From the NCBI RefSeq assembly GCF_900104695.1, contig NZ_FNSW01000001.1, forward strand, positions 3,038,001 through 3,102,000: DNA of 64,000 nucleotides. The letters are read 5' to 3'. Positions 36,286-44,815 of this stretch are shown in pieces. How positions within the stretch are numbered: the stretch's first letter is position 1; every line of letters starts with the position of its first letter. The position numbers were made by a program, and so were the translations under genes. Below the pieces are notes generated by a model, which saw only the letters and a list, made by a program, of their open reading frames with translations, had not been told where the DNA came from and searched no databases. Origin of the DNA: Paenibacillus sp. GP183. GTDB lineage: Bacteria; Bacillota; Bacilli; Paenibacillales; NBRC-103111.

Positions 36286-37473
36286 ATGCGGTCTTCAAGA
36301 ATCTTGATTCGGCATTTGTTTCTTCTGGCTTTGCTGCCGATTCTACTAAGCGGCTGCTGGGATCGGACCGAAACCAACGACCTTGCTTACGTGATATCCA
36401 CCGCCATTGATTTGGAAGATGATGGAAATGTGCGTATCTCTTTTTTGATGGCGCTTCCGGGGCAAATGGGCGGCGCCACCGGCGGCGGCGGAGGCACAGC
36501 CGGCAAGAAAAGCTTTTACGTAGATTCAGAAGTAGGCACCACTGTGAGGGACGCCACAAACCGGTTGCAAAAAAGGACCTCACGGAAGATTAATCTAGCT
36601 CACCGCCGAATAGTTGTGATCGGAGAAGCTGCTGCCAGGCAACGAGGGATTTATCCAATGTTTGATTCAATTCCCCGGATAGCCGAAAGCCGTATGAGCT
36701 CCTTTTTGGTTGTAGCCAAGGGCAAAGGTTATCAACTGCTCAATGCTCAGCCTAAATTTGAACGCTTCTCGGCTGAAGCAATTCGCGAGCTGGCCAAGCC
36801 TCCATTGACCATGAGATTATCGACGAAGGACGTTGGCTTAACGCTCAGCATGGGAAGTGATCCCGTCATCGCCTACATGGAATTGGCCAAAAGCCAAAAA
36901 GGCAAAAATCCAAGCGAAGAAATACAATGGATCGGCTATGCGCAATTTCAGGGTGATAGAATGGTTGGAGCTTACCAGGATGAATCCGCGATTGCTCTGA
37001 CTTGGTTGAAAAATAAAATCATGGACAGCACGATCACTTTTCCGATGCAAAAAAAAAAAGAAATCAGTATTCGAGTCGTCGATGGCCATTGCTGGGTGAC
37101 TCCAACTCTGAACAACGGTCAAATTTCCTTTGATGTCGACATCCAATTAAATGGGAAAGTCAGAGAGGATTTCTCAGGGCAAGACTTAAACAAAGCCTCT
37201 GCCCTGCAGAATGTGGAAAGCAAATTTTCCTCCTATGCCAAACAATATATGCAAAAAGCTATAAAACAAATGCAGGAAAGCCAAACAGATTCCGCTCAAT
37301 TTGGCATGAGGGTCAGGGAAAAGTATCCTCTTGAATGGAGGCAAGGCTTGAAGAACAATTGGCGGGAGCTGTTCAGCAAAGCGACAATTTCTATCCACCT
37401 GAATACCTCGATTACAGAAACGGGACTGATCAATCAAAACATAATAAAAAAAGAGGAGGCTGAGATGCCATGA
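36286..37473 (+). CDS. spore germination receptor subunit C (GerC-type lipoprotein)
   Basis: A 395-residue Ger(x)C family lipoprotein. The signal peptide ends in LLSGCWDRTETNDLAYV, the family's diagnostic lipobox context. FYVDSEVGTTVRDATNRLQK and the late MQKAIKQMQ helix are typical. I start at the ATG at 36286, which follows GGAGGAC and lies one base after the gerA-type stop; a longer frame upstream is overlap only. A Gly-rich insert (MGGATGGGGGTAGKK) near residues 60-75 is a variable loop. Confidence 0.96.
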   Translation: MRSSRILIRHLFLLALLPILLSGCWDRTETNDLAYVISTAIDLEDDGNVRISFLMALPGQMGGATGGGGGTAGKKSFYVDSEVGTTVRDATNRLQKRTSRKINLAHRRIVVIGEAAARQRGIYPMFDSIPRIAESRMSSFLVVAKGKGYQLLNAQPKFERFSAEAIRELAKPPLTMRLSTKDVGLTLSMGSDPVIAYMELAKSQKGKNPSEEIQWIGYAQFQGDRMVGAYQDESAIALTWLKNKIMDSTITFPMQKKKEISIRVVDGHCWVTPTLNNGQISFDVDIQLNGKVREDFSGQDLNKASALQNVESKFSSYAKQYMQKAIKQMQESQTDSAQFGMRVREKYPLEWRQGLKNNWRELFSKATISIHLNTSITETGLINQNIIKKEEAEMP

Positions 37474-37700
37474 ACAGCATTTTTGTAACCAGTTTTGCTT
37501 TCGTCATGTTCTTCACATGCCTTAAAGATTTGCCAAAACTGCAAGCAGGCAAAACTAGCCGGAAAATCTTATACGGGCTTATTTGCCTCACTACATTGGT
37601 ATTATTGATCTGCAGACAATTCCACATAAATGTTCCCATGCCTGCGCATTTTTTTACAAATACAATTTCCCCATGGGTAATCCGGATAATTGGGATTTAG
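37470..37700 (+). CDS. small membrane protein in germination operon
   Basis: A 76-residue protein with two predicted membrane segments (FVTSFAFVMFF and GLICLTTLVLLI). Its ATG overlaps the gerC-type stop codon as ATGA, so it is translationally coupled and very likely real. It ends 26 bases before the gerB-type start. Small membrane proteins of this type occur in some germination receptor operons (GerD-like or subunit-D proteins modulate the receptor), but I cannot assign it to such a family from sequence. Confidence 0.7.
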   Translation: MNSIFVTSFAFVMFFTCLKDLPKLQAGKTSRKILYGLICLTTLVLLICRQFHINVPMPAHFFTNTISPWVIRIIGI

Positions 37701-37725
37701 CCTTGGGGCAGAAACGGAGGGGCTT

Positions 37726-39129
37726 ATGGACCATGAACAGATTCTGAATCAAAGGCAGCTTGGTTGGCTGACAGCTTCAATCATTTCAAGCGTCGGTATG
37801 ATGTTCCTGCAAAACGTATTGATTCGGATCAGTGAATCAGATGCTTGGTTGAGCTTTTTGATACCGATGATTTACATATTTCTTATTGCTGCTTTTTTCG
37901 CTTATTTAGCGAAGAGATTCCCTCGGAAGCATATTTTTGAAATTTCCATGCTGCTTTTGGGACGATGGGGAGGCACCTTCATAAATGTGTTGATGTTGTT
38001 CCATTTCTGGATGATCCTTATGCGTGATATTTCCTTATATTCCAAATTTACTTCTACCATTTTATTGGAGAGAACCCCTTTTGAAGTCTTGACTTTACTG
38101 CCATGCCTAGTGCTTATGTACTACGGAAGAACAAGCATCGAGGTTACTGCGCGGGTCAACGATATTTTCTATCCGCTGTTTTTTGTTTCCATTGCGATGA
38201 TGCCGATTCTTTTATCCAATGAAATGTCTCCGGGACTCCTGAGACCTGCTCTCAGCATGCCGCCTCTGAACATTTTGAAAGGAAATTTTCTTGCCTTTGG
38301 CGGAGCCGGAGACGTCTTTGTGCTTGGCGCCTTCTTGCACACTTTGTCTAATTCCAATCAGATTCGCTCCTCAATCCGTCATGGTGCTTTCCTGGGTACT
38401 GGTTTACTTATTACGAGCACTTTAATGATTATCATGGTACTGGGTCCCAAGATGCCGGGCAACTTCTTATATCCGGGTTTCAATCTCGCGCAAATGGTCC
38501 AAATTACTGACTTTCTGGACAGATTGGATCTGATCATGTTAATCGTCTGGTACCCGACGCTCATGTGCAAAATGTTGACTGCCTATCTCGCTTTATTAAT
38601 CGGAATCAGCAGCTTGCTGAAAGAGAGAAATTATCCGATTTTCAATAAGCCCGCCGCTTTATTTGTAGCGATCACATCTCTGTTTTCTTTTCAAAGTGCA
38701 ACGGATCTTTTCTCTTACTCCAACTATAGCTCTGCTGTCATTACGCTTGGATATCAGCCTTATGTGATGATCATTTTGATGATCGCGGTTCGAACTCGCA
38801 AGCGGCAGCTTTCCGAGAATGAACAGCGCAGTGAAACTGTCCCTACAACTAAAACGAGTACAGGAAAGGCTCCCGGGTCGTGGCTGTCCCGCCTTTCTTA
38901 CAAGAGCTGGCTGCGGATCAGCAACGGTTTATTGGCGCTTAGCTTCATTCTCGCAGCTATTGGGCTTTTTTATGGCCGTACCCGCCCATCTCTTGGTTTT
39001 GCATTTGCAGCAGGATATTTGTTATGTCAAGCTTTATTGATTTGGTCGACCTACAGGGAGGTTACTAAATTGAAGCAAATCGAGAAAATGAAAAACGTGC
39101 CTGCAGCAAGCGCAGACACGAATATGTAA
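37726..39129 (+). CDS. spore germination receptor subunit B (GerB family), extended
   Basis: A 467-residue GerAB-type permease-like subunit of the amino acid/polyamine transporter superfamily, probably the germinant-binding component. QLGWLTASIISSVGMMFLQN begins helix 1, and about ten helices follow. The usual length is about 365; here a hydrophilic linker (near 365-400) leads to a C-terminal extension with two additional hydrophobic segments (LLALSFILAAIGLFY and LGFAFAAGYLLCQALLIW). The ATG at 37726 follows CGGAGGGG; a TTG 12 codons upstream is unlikely. Confidence 0.93.
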   Translation: MDHEQILNQRQLGWLTASIISSVGMMFLQNVLIRISESDAWLSFLIPMIYIFLIAAFFAYLAKRFPRKHIFEISMLLLGRWGGTFINVLMLFHFWMILMRDISLYSKFTSTILLERTPFEVLTLLPCLVLMYYGRTSIEVTARVNDIFYPLFFVSIAMMPILLSNEMSPGLLRPALSMPPLNILKGNFLAFGGAGDVFVLGAFLHTLSNSNQIRSSIRHGAFLGTGLLITSTLMIIMVLGPKMPGNFLYPGFNLAQMVQITDFLDRLDLIMLIVWYPTLMCKMLTAYLALLIGISSLLKERNYPIFNKPAALFVAITSLFSFQSATDLFSYSNYSSAVITLGYQPYVMIILMIAVRTRKRQLSENEQRSETVPTTKTSTGKAPGSWLSRLSYKSWLRISNGLLALSFILAAIGLFYGRTRPSLGFAFAAGYLLCQALLIWSTYREVTKLKQIEKMKNVPAASADTNM

Positions 39130-39135
39130 GAACAG

Positions 39136-40230
39136 TTATAGCGGAGTGTTTTGGTTCATCCGGTTTTTGGCGACCTTCAGATATCCGTACATGTTCAGGT
39201 ACTCGCTGTCCGGAGCAAACCGCAGCCTCATCGATCCAGCCGACTCAAGGATGTAAGGCTTAAGCGCAGCTGCACCGCCGCCGATCACATAGAAGCACTG
39301 GATATCCGGGTACTTTCTCCAGCGCTTTTTGATCATTTCGACCATGCGCTGAGCGGCTCTGCGGAAGTAAAGATCAACAATCGGCCGAATATCGACCTGG
39401 CCTTCTCCCACAAGCTGAATCGTATATTCCCGATTCTTGATTCGCTGCACCAGCTTCGCCCGGCTCGGGAACGCATACCCATATGCATCCTCAACGTCGC
39501 GTATGATCGAGTCCAGGTAAGTGGCTATGCCGATTTGCTCACCGTGGCTAAAATGATTGTCGATGGCCATCCGCTTCACCACCGGGAAATCGGTGGTCAG
39601 CGCGCCAATCTCACACACGCCGATAACCCCATAATAAATCTCTTCATCCTTCACCTGCAAGCTGTCGTGAGTGGCAAGATGGAACAACGCAGCCGCGCCT
39701 TCTATGGAAATCACGGATTTGCGTATGCACACTTTAATCTTGCGGTTCTTCAGCTGCGGCGTTGAAAGGAATGTCACTTCATGCTCGCCGACCAGACGCT
39801 GCTCGAACTGCTGATTGTACTTGGCATAAGCGCGAACCGGAAGGCCGGTGCCGAGAAAATATTCAATTTCATCGGTATTGCCATAGTTTCCGCTATTGTA
39901 GGCTTGGCTCATCAGACCTTGATAAGCCAGCGCCGTTAGCGCGACGATCAGCGCCTGTTCGGAAAGTGCCTTATTATCGCTTTCTTCCAGCTCTACATTA
40001 TCTTCATGTTCCATCGCCAGCACGCCTACGAAATAACGTTGATTGCTTTGCGCCAATGCATGGCTATGTATCATCACATCCAACGCATTGAGCGCTGAAT
40101 CTTCTTCTTGTAAAATATGCCTTTCATATCCCGGAGCCACAATGTTCGGAATTACCAAGGGCTCTCTGGATCCATCAAGAACCAGCTTTATGCTGTCGTT
40201 ACCTATATCAATTCCTGCCAGCTTAATCAT
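39136..40230 (-). CDS. ParM/StbA-type actin-like protein
   Basis: A 364-residue protein of the ParM/Alp family of actin-like ATPases. The phosphate-1 loop is GIDIGNDSIKLVLDG; a second nucleotide motif is VCEIGALTTDFPVV (DxGxxT-like, though imperfect), and the adenosine loop is YVIGGGAAALKPYI. ParM relatives usually form plasmid-segregating filaments, but no parR or plasmid genes are here; chromosomal copies are known in Bacillota with uncharacterised roles. It is convergent with the gerB-type gene and divergent from the peptidase-bactofilin pair. AAGGAGG precedes the ATG. Confidence 0.85.
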   Translation of the reverse strand: MIKLAGIDIGNDSIKLVLDGSREPLVIPNIVAPGYERHILQEEDSALNALDVMIHSHALAQSNQRYFVGVLAMEHEDNVELEESDNKALSEQALIVALTALAYQGLMSQAYNSGNYGNTDEIEYFLGTGLPVRAYAKYNQQFEQRLVGEHEVTFLSTPQLKNRKIKVCIRKSVISIEGAAALFHLATHDSLQVKDEEIYYGVIGVCEIGALTTDFPVVKRMAIDNHFSHGEQIGIATYLDSIIRDVEDAYGYAFPSRAKLVQRIKNREYTIQLVGEGQVDIRPIVDLYFRRAAQRMVEMIKKRWRKYPDIQCFYVIGGGAAALKPYILESAGSMRLRFAPDSEYLNMYGYLKVAKNRMNQNTPL

Positions 40231-40417
40231 ATATTCCTCCTTGTGTTATACCGTAAGTCATCTATGTATAACTAAGTAATTTCGCTTATTTTGCAGAAAA
40301 TCCTTCCTGCTTCAGCTTTTTTTTCGCAATTTGTCGGGACAGGGAGGTTTCTTGACGAATAATGGCGAATACTCATAGAGTTGCTTATGCCAAAATCAAC
40401 CAAGAGAGAGGGAACCC

Positions 40418-41422
40418 ATGAATCTGAAGTGGACTAAAAAGAAGCTGACAGTCGTAGTTATCCCTGATGTCAACCAAGCTGTTGTCAGACTTCGCATTCC
40501 GAATTTCTTGCCCTACGCTGCCGCCGTCTTGCTAATAGCTTTGATCTCCATTTCTTTAACGATGTCTTACTTACATATGCATTCCCTGAGCACCGCCTAC
40601 GAATTAAAGTCTGAGCTTGCTCTGATCAACAATGAACGAAACGAAACCGTAAACTCCAAGGAGCAAGCCATTAGAGAGCTGCAAAATGAAGTGATTACGC
40701 TCGCCAAACAAGCGGAACAAATGAAGACCAAGGTCGCAGAGATGAAAACGTTCGAAAGCGATTTGAAATCCATCGCCCAAATTGACAGTCCAGCTCAAGG
40801 GGGCAAGGAAACACCCGCGCCCAAGGGTGCATCCACAGCTGCGGCTATAGGTGAGGGCGGGAGCTTGATTCCGGTCACACAAGATGAGATCCTGAAGCTT
40901 GGCCAACAAACAGAGGTGGACATGGCAACACTTGGCAAAGAGATCGAAGTGCTGCGTTCGAACCTCACGGTAACCAAGCAAAAGGTTGAAGAAAAGCAAA
41001 GCTTGCTTCGGGGTACCCCGACCATTTGGCCAACGACTACAACAACCGTAACCTCCAATTTCGGCTATCGAAGGGATCCGTTCACCCAAAATCCGAGCTT
41101 TCACTCCGGTATCGATTTTGGCGCCAGAGAGAATGATCCTGTCTACGCCGCTGCGGATGGAACCATCCTCACAACAGGCTCAGACAGCGCCCATGGCAAT
41201 AACATTGTGATCCAACATCCTGGCAGCATCCGTACATGGTATATGCATTTGAATAAAATCAATGTTCATGTTGGCGACAACGTAAGCAAGGGACAAACAA
41301 TTGGCCTTGTTGGCTCTACAGGAAGAAGCACAGGACCACATCTTCATTATGAAGTTATCAAAAATGGAACCAGTATAGATCCGACTCCCTATTTACAATC
41401 ACTCAGAAAGGATGATCGATAA
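40418..41422 (+). CDS. M23 (LytM-type) peptidase, membrane-anchored, copy 1
   Basis: A 334-residue protein with one N-terminal membrane helix (about 28-50), a predicted coiled coil (about 60-115) and a C-terminal M23 zinc endopeptidase domain (about 205-325). Zinc ligands are visible in HSGIDFG (H and D) and HLHYE. It should cut peptidoglycan cross-links outside the membrane. GAGAGGG precedes the ATG. Its TAA overlaps the ATG of the bactofilin gene as TAATG, implying coupled translation. Copy 2 at 58702 has the same layout, down to the overlap. Confidence 0.95.
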   Translation: MNLKWTKKKLTVVVIPDVNQAVVRLRIPNFLPYAAAVLLIALISISLTMSYLHMHSLSTAYELKSELALINNERNETVNSKEQAIRELQNEVITLAKQAEQMKTKVAEMKTFESDLKSIAQIDSPAQGGKETPAPKGASTAAAIGEGGSLIPVTQDEILKLGQQTEVDMATLGKEIEVLRSNLTVTKQKVEEKQSLLRGTPTIWPTTTTTVTSNFGYRRDPFTQNPSFHSGIDFGARENDPVYAAADGTILTTGSDSAHGNNIVIQHPGSIRTWYMHLNKINVHVGDNVSKGQTIGLVGSTGRSTGPHLHYEVIKNGTSIDPTPYLQSLRKDDR

Positions 41423-41874
41423 TGTTTAAGAAAAAAGATTCACCTATTAATCCGAATACGACAGACACCTTGATCGGTGAAGGCTCAGTATTCGAAGGTC
41501 GCATACGCTCCGAAGCAAGCATTCGTATAGAAGGCCATATCACCGGAGACATTGAATGCGCCGGAGATGTCATTGTTGGCGAGAAGGGCGTTGTCAAATC
41601 GAATATTTCGGCCAGAGATATCATTATTGGTGGCAGCGTTCATGGTAATATGGTGACCAAGGGGAAGCTGACCATCACCTCCACTGGCTTGCTTCATGGC
41701 AACACAAACGCCGCTTCATTTATTATCGAGGAAGGTGCAGTCTTCCAAGGCAGCAGCAAAATGGAGCCGAAAACCGCCAATAGCGGATCTTCTTCCCATG
41801 ACACTGAGTCAGGCAATGGTAACAAGCCCTTTTCCGCTCCTGGAGGCTATAACGGAAATTCTGTCGCGCTTTAA
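41422..41874 (+). CDS. bactofilin, copy 1
   Basis: A 150-residue bactofilin, a nucleotide-independent beta-helical polymer. The core (about 12-110) has the repeating hydrophobic pattern: DTLIGEGSVFEGRIRSEASI, IRIEGHITGDIECAGDVIVG, LTITSTGLLHGN. The tail is Ser/Asn/Gly-rich. It is translationally coupled to the M23 peptidase. In other bacteria bactofilins position M23 peptidases (for example LmdC), which fits the pair. Confidence 0.95.
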   Translation: MFKKKDSPINPNTTDTLIGEGSVFEGRIRSEASIRIEGHITGDIECAGDVIVGEKGVVKSNISARDIIIGGSVHGNMVTKGKLTITSTGLLHGNTNAASFIIEEGAVFQGSSKMEPKTANSGSSSHDTESGNGNKPFSAPGGYNGNSVAL

Positions 41875-41894
41875 AACCCACACACATCCACTCG

Positions 41895-41921
41895 TTGAAA
41901 CTGCCTGCAGCATGATATAAT
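41895..41921 (+). promoter_or_regulatory. possible promoter of the HAD gene
   Basis: TTGAAA (41895-41900) and TATAAT (41916-41921) at a short 15-base spacing, about 35 bases before the HAD start. The -10 is perfect and the spacing is poor. Confidence 0.45.
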
Positions 41922-41954
41922 TAAAGCAATCGGCATGGATAGGAGATAGATGAG

Positions 41955-42704
41955 ATGAAAGAACAGACGATCCTTTTTGATCTGGACGATACCTTGATTC
42001 ACTGCAACAAATATTTTGATTATGTCATCGAACAATTTGCGCAGATTATGGCCTCTTGGTTTAAAGATTTCGACCTTAAAGCCGAAGACATCAAGCAAAA
42101 GCAGCTCGAAATTGACCTGATAGGCGTCAACCTTCATGGCTTTTTGGCCAATCGATTTCCGGAATCCTTCGTTGAGACCTACCGCTGGTTCTCGTCGCAT
42201 TACAAACGCCTCATGATGCAGAAAGAAGAAGATCTGCTGCTGCAGCTCGGCCATACCGTATACGAATTTACAGCAGAGCCTTACCCCCAAATGACTGAAA
42301 CCCTGGATATTCTGGCGGGGTCCGGACATCAATTGTATCTTTACACAGGCGGAGACGCATCGATTCAGATGAAGAAGGTTCAGGACACCGGGTTGGACGC
42401 CTACTTTCAGGATCGCATCTTCATCACCGTGCACAAAGACAACGAGTTCATGGAGTCCCTTTTGCGCACTCACACTTTTGACCGCAACCGCACATGGATG
42501 GTCGGCAATTCCATTCGTACCGATGTGCTTCCCGCGCTGCATGCCGGCATTCATTCCATCTACATTCCCGCCCCAGTAGAGTGGCAGTATAATGTGGTAG
42601 ATATTGACATCGCACCCAAAGGCGCCTTTTACCAGCTGCCTTCCCTGCAGGAAGTACCTGACGCGATTGGCGATTATATACAGAAAAAAGCGAGCTCCCT
42701 TTAA
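41955..42704 (+). CDS. HAD-superfamily hydrolase
   Basis: A 249-residue HAD phosphatase. Motif I is FDLDDTLIHC (nucleophile Asp and general acid Asp), motif II YTGGDASIQ-like, motif III Lys in the QMKKVQDTGL region, and motif IV MVGNSIRTDV. A helical cap (about 20-105) lies between motifs I and II, so it is a subfamily I enzyme for a small phosphorylated substrate. GGAGATAG precedes the ATG. Substrate unknown. Confidence 0.88.
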   Translation: MKEQTILFDLDDTLIHCNKYFDYVIEQFAQIMASWFKDFDLKAEDIKQKQLEIDLIGVNLHGFLANRFPESFVETYRWFSSHYKRLMMQKEEDLLLQLGHTVYEFTAEPYPQMTETLDILAGSGHQLYLYTGGDASIQMKKVQDTGLDAYFQDRIFITVHKDNEFMESLLRTHTFDRNRTWMVGNSIRTDVLPALHAGIHSIYIPAPVEWQYNVVDIDIAPKGAFYQLPSLQEVPDAIGDYIQKKASSL

Positions 42705-42728
42705 GCATTTAGGGAATTCGCTTTTTTT
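42684..42728 (+). terminator. HAD gene terminator
   Basis: AAAAAAGCGA, TCCCT, a loop, AGGGA, TCGCTTTTTTTT forms a stem with an internal mismatch and a long T-run. It overlaps the end of the gene and may also stop the convergent ABC-2 transcript. Confidence 0.8.
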
Positions 42729-42751
42729 TGTGTTCAGACTGGCAAGAAGAT

Positions 42752-43702
42752 TTATGCGGCTACATCACGTTTCTTGAAAATGCTCCAGGAAAGAACATTA
42801 AAGATAACGAAGTAAACGATAAGCACGGTGATAGAGAATCCCATGGACATGCCATCCCGAAGCGGTTGACCTTCCAGATATTGCGTTAGATCCGTGTTGG
42901 CAAACAGAAAATATTTGCCCCAGCTGTAGCGCATTAGCAGCATGGCGATCACTTGTCCTGCAAACATGATAAAGATACTGATCCCAATGGCCAATGAAGC
43001 ACTTCTGAAAACGGTAGAGATCATGAAGGCAAGAGTTACAACCATCACAAGCTCAACCAGCTTATAGGCATAAGTAGTAAACACATGGAACACCAAATTG
43101 CTTTCATGAACCGTACCGCTTGAATCGACACTCAAGAAAGGCATGCCTATATCATGAAATCCATTTAAAATTCCATTCACAAGTACGGCGCTTATAAATA
43201 AAGTGAGAAGTAACACAAGCGCAAAGAGCAGAGTGCTTATATACTTCGACAGCAAAATTTTGCTCCTGCTGGCCGGGCGTATCAAGAGAAGCTTAATCGT
43301 ACCCCAAGTGAACTCTCCAGCAACCATATCACCGCAAATGATGACTGTGAAAAGAGTTATAATTTGCACCAGATTGGCCGCGTTCATCACTCCGCCCCAA
43401 AGTGTAGTTTGCATCGAGGGAATGTTGTGCTCAAGCGAGTATTGGTCTAGCTTGAGGGCTTTTTCGATTTCTGCCCTGGCTGTTCTCGGCAAGTTCGGAT
43501 CCTGCAATTGTTTTTGGTTTTCTTGAATGGATTGCTGGTAATTCGATTTCCAATCGGCCTTGCTGTTATTTCCCCTGTCATAATGGCCCAAAATGGATAC
43601 CATGCAGCAAAAAGCAACGAGCAGCAGCAATAAAATCCAGGTTCGCAATCTGCGGTACACTTTCATATTTTCATTTTTCACAAGATTAAGCAATTTGATC
43701 AC
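42752..43702 (-). CDS. ABC-2 type transporter permease
   Basis: A 316-residue membrane protein with about six hydrophobic segments and a large extracytoplasmic loop after the first helix (RGNNSKADWKSNYQQSIQE). The MVAGEFTWGTIKLLLIRPAS motif is the hallmark of ABC-2 permeases of the bacitracin/lantibiotic type. The GTG start overlaps the ATPase gene by 17 bases. With the ATPase it forms an exporter whose substrate is unknown. Confidence 0.92.
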   Translation of the reverse strand: MIKLLNLVKNENMKVYRRLRTWILLLLLVAFCCMVSILGHYDRGNNSKADWKSNYQQSIQENQKQLQDPNLPRTARAEIEKALKLDQYSLEHNIPSMQTTLWGGVMNAANLVQIITLFTVIICGDMVAGEFTWGTIKLLLIRPASRSKILLSKYISTLLFALVLLLTLFISAVLVNGILNGFHDIGMPFLSVDSSGTVHESNLVFHVFTTYAYKLVELVMVVTLAFMISTVFRSASLAIGISIFIMFAGQVIAMLLMRYSWGKYFLFANTDLTQYLEGQPLRDGMSMGFSITVLIVYFVIFNVLSWSIFKKRDVAA

Positions 43703-44618
43703 TTCCCGTCATTTCCAGGAATTTGTCCTCGAGTGTTTTCGAAGTCGCTTGAATGCTGTAAACCTTGATGCCTGCCTGAACCAAAAGCTTATTCACTTCT
43801 GCGATTTGTTCCTTTTCCAGTAGGAGCAGGATGCGGTTCCCTTGAACGGCTATGTTCAGTTCCTGCATCATTTTATCCAAATGCTCTTTCGCCGTCTGTG
43901 CCTGATCAACCTCAAACATCACTTCTGCCATCCCGTCTTCCCCATATTCCTTGATCAGGCGCACGTCGATGAGCTTGCCGTTTTGAATGATCGCCACCCT
44001 GTCGCACATAAGCTCCATCTCGGAAAGCAGGTGACTGGATACAATGACGGAAATCCCATCCTCGCGAGTCAGCTTCCGAAGGTGATCCCTCAGTTCTCGA
44101 ATTCCTGCCGGATCCAACCCATTGGTAGGTTCGTCCAGAATCAGCACAGAGGGCTTGTGGAGCAAGGCCTGCGCAATTCCGAGCCTCTGGCGCATGCCGA
44201 GCGAATAGGTTTTGACTTTGTCATCGATTCGATTTTCCATCATGACCAGGGAAACTACTTCTTCTATTCGTTCTTTGGTAACGCCTGGAATCATCCGTGC
44301 ATAATGGACTAAATTTTGATATCCTGTGAGAAATTTGTACATCTCCGGATTTTCAACGATTGCCCCTACATGGCGGATGGCTTTTTCAAAATCTGTGCGG
44401 ATGGAGTTCCCTCCAATCCATATATCACCGGAGGTTATCGACATAAGGCCAACCATCATGCGAATGGTCGTGGTCTTTCCTGCACCATTGGGACCCAGAA
44501 ATCCGAATACTTCTCCGGGCGGCACATCGAAGCTAAGCTTGTCAATAATCGTTTTACTGCCGATTCGTTTGGTTATTTCCCGGATTTGAACGATCGGTGT
44601 TATCTTTGAGCTGGACAT
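43686..44618 (-). CDS. ABC transporter ATPase (BcrA-like)
   Basis: A 310-residue ATPase. Walker A GPNGAGKTTTIRMM, signature YSLGMRQRLGIAQALL, Walker B LILDEPTNGLDPAG, then a C-terminal extension as in bacitracin/lantibiotic exporters. AAGGAGAG precedes the ATG. The divergent gene pair is a sensor kinase and response regulator, an arrangement typical of peptide-antibiotic sensing and detoxification modules in Bacillota; this role is inferred. Confidence 0.95.
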   Translation of the reverse strand: MSSSKITPIVQIREITKRIGSKTIIDKLSFDVPPGEVFGFLGPNGAGKTTTIRMMVGLMSITSGDIWIGGNSIRTDFEKAIRHVGAIVENPEMYKFLTGYQNLVHYARMIPGVTKERIEEVVSLVMMENRIDDKVKTYSLGMRQRLGIAQALLHKPSVLILDEPTNGLDPAGIRELRDHLRKLTREDGISVIVSSHLLSEMELMCDRVAIIQNGKLIDVRLIKEYGEDGMAEVMFEVDQAQTAKEHLDKMMQELNIAVQGNRILLLLEKEQIAEVNKLLVQAGIKVYSIQATSKTLEDKFLEMTGSDQIA

Positions 44619-44700
44619 ACTTTCTCTCCTTCATGACTGCGCTAATAAGTTTCAATGTAATCAGCATACCAAGATTGACAAAAAGTTCCTAGTGAAACGG

Positions 44701-44741
44701 GTCATAAAAAGTCATAGCAAAAGTCATAACGCTCATATGAC
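44701..44741. promoter_or_regulatory. repeated GTCATA, candidate response-regulator sites
   Basis: In the divergent region between the ATPase and kinase genes, GTCATA recurs at 44701, 44711 and 44723 and then inverted as TATGAC at 44736-44741. Spacing of 10-12 bases puts the copies on one face of the helix. This is a plausible operator for the response regulator encoded nearby. Confidence 0.5.
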
Positions 44742-44815
44742 CTGAAACACTACTCGAACCTGGGAATATTAGATACAATAGCATAAAGCGTTATGATAAC
44801 CTGCTAAGGAGATCC

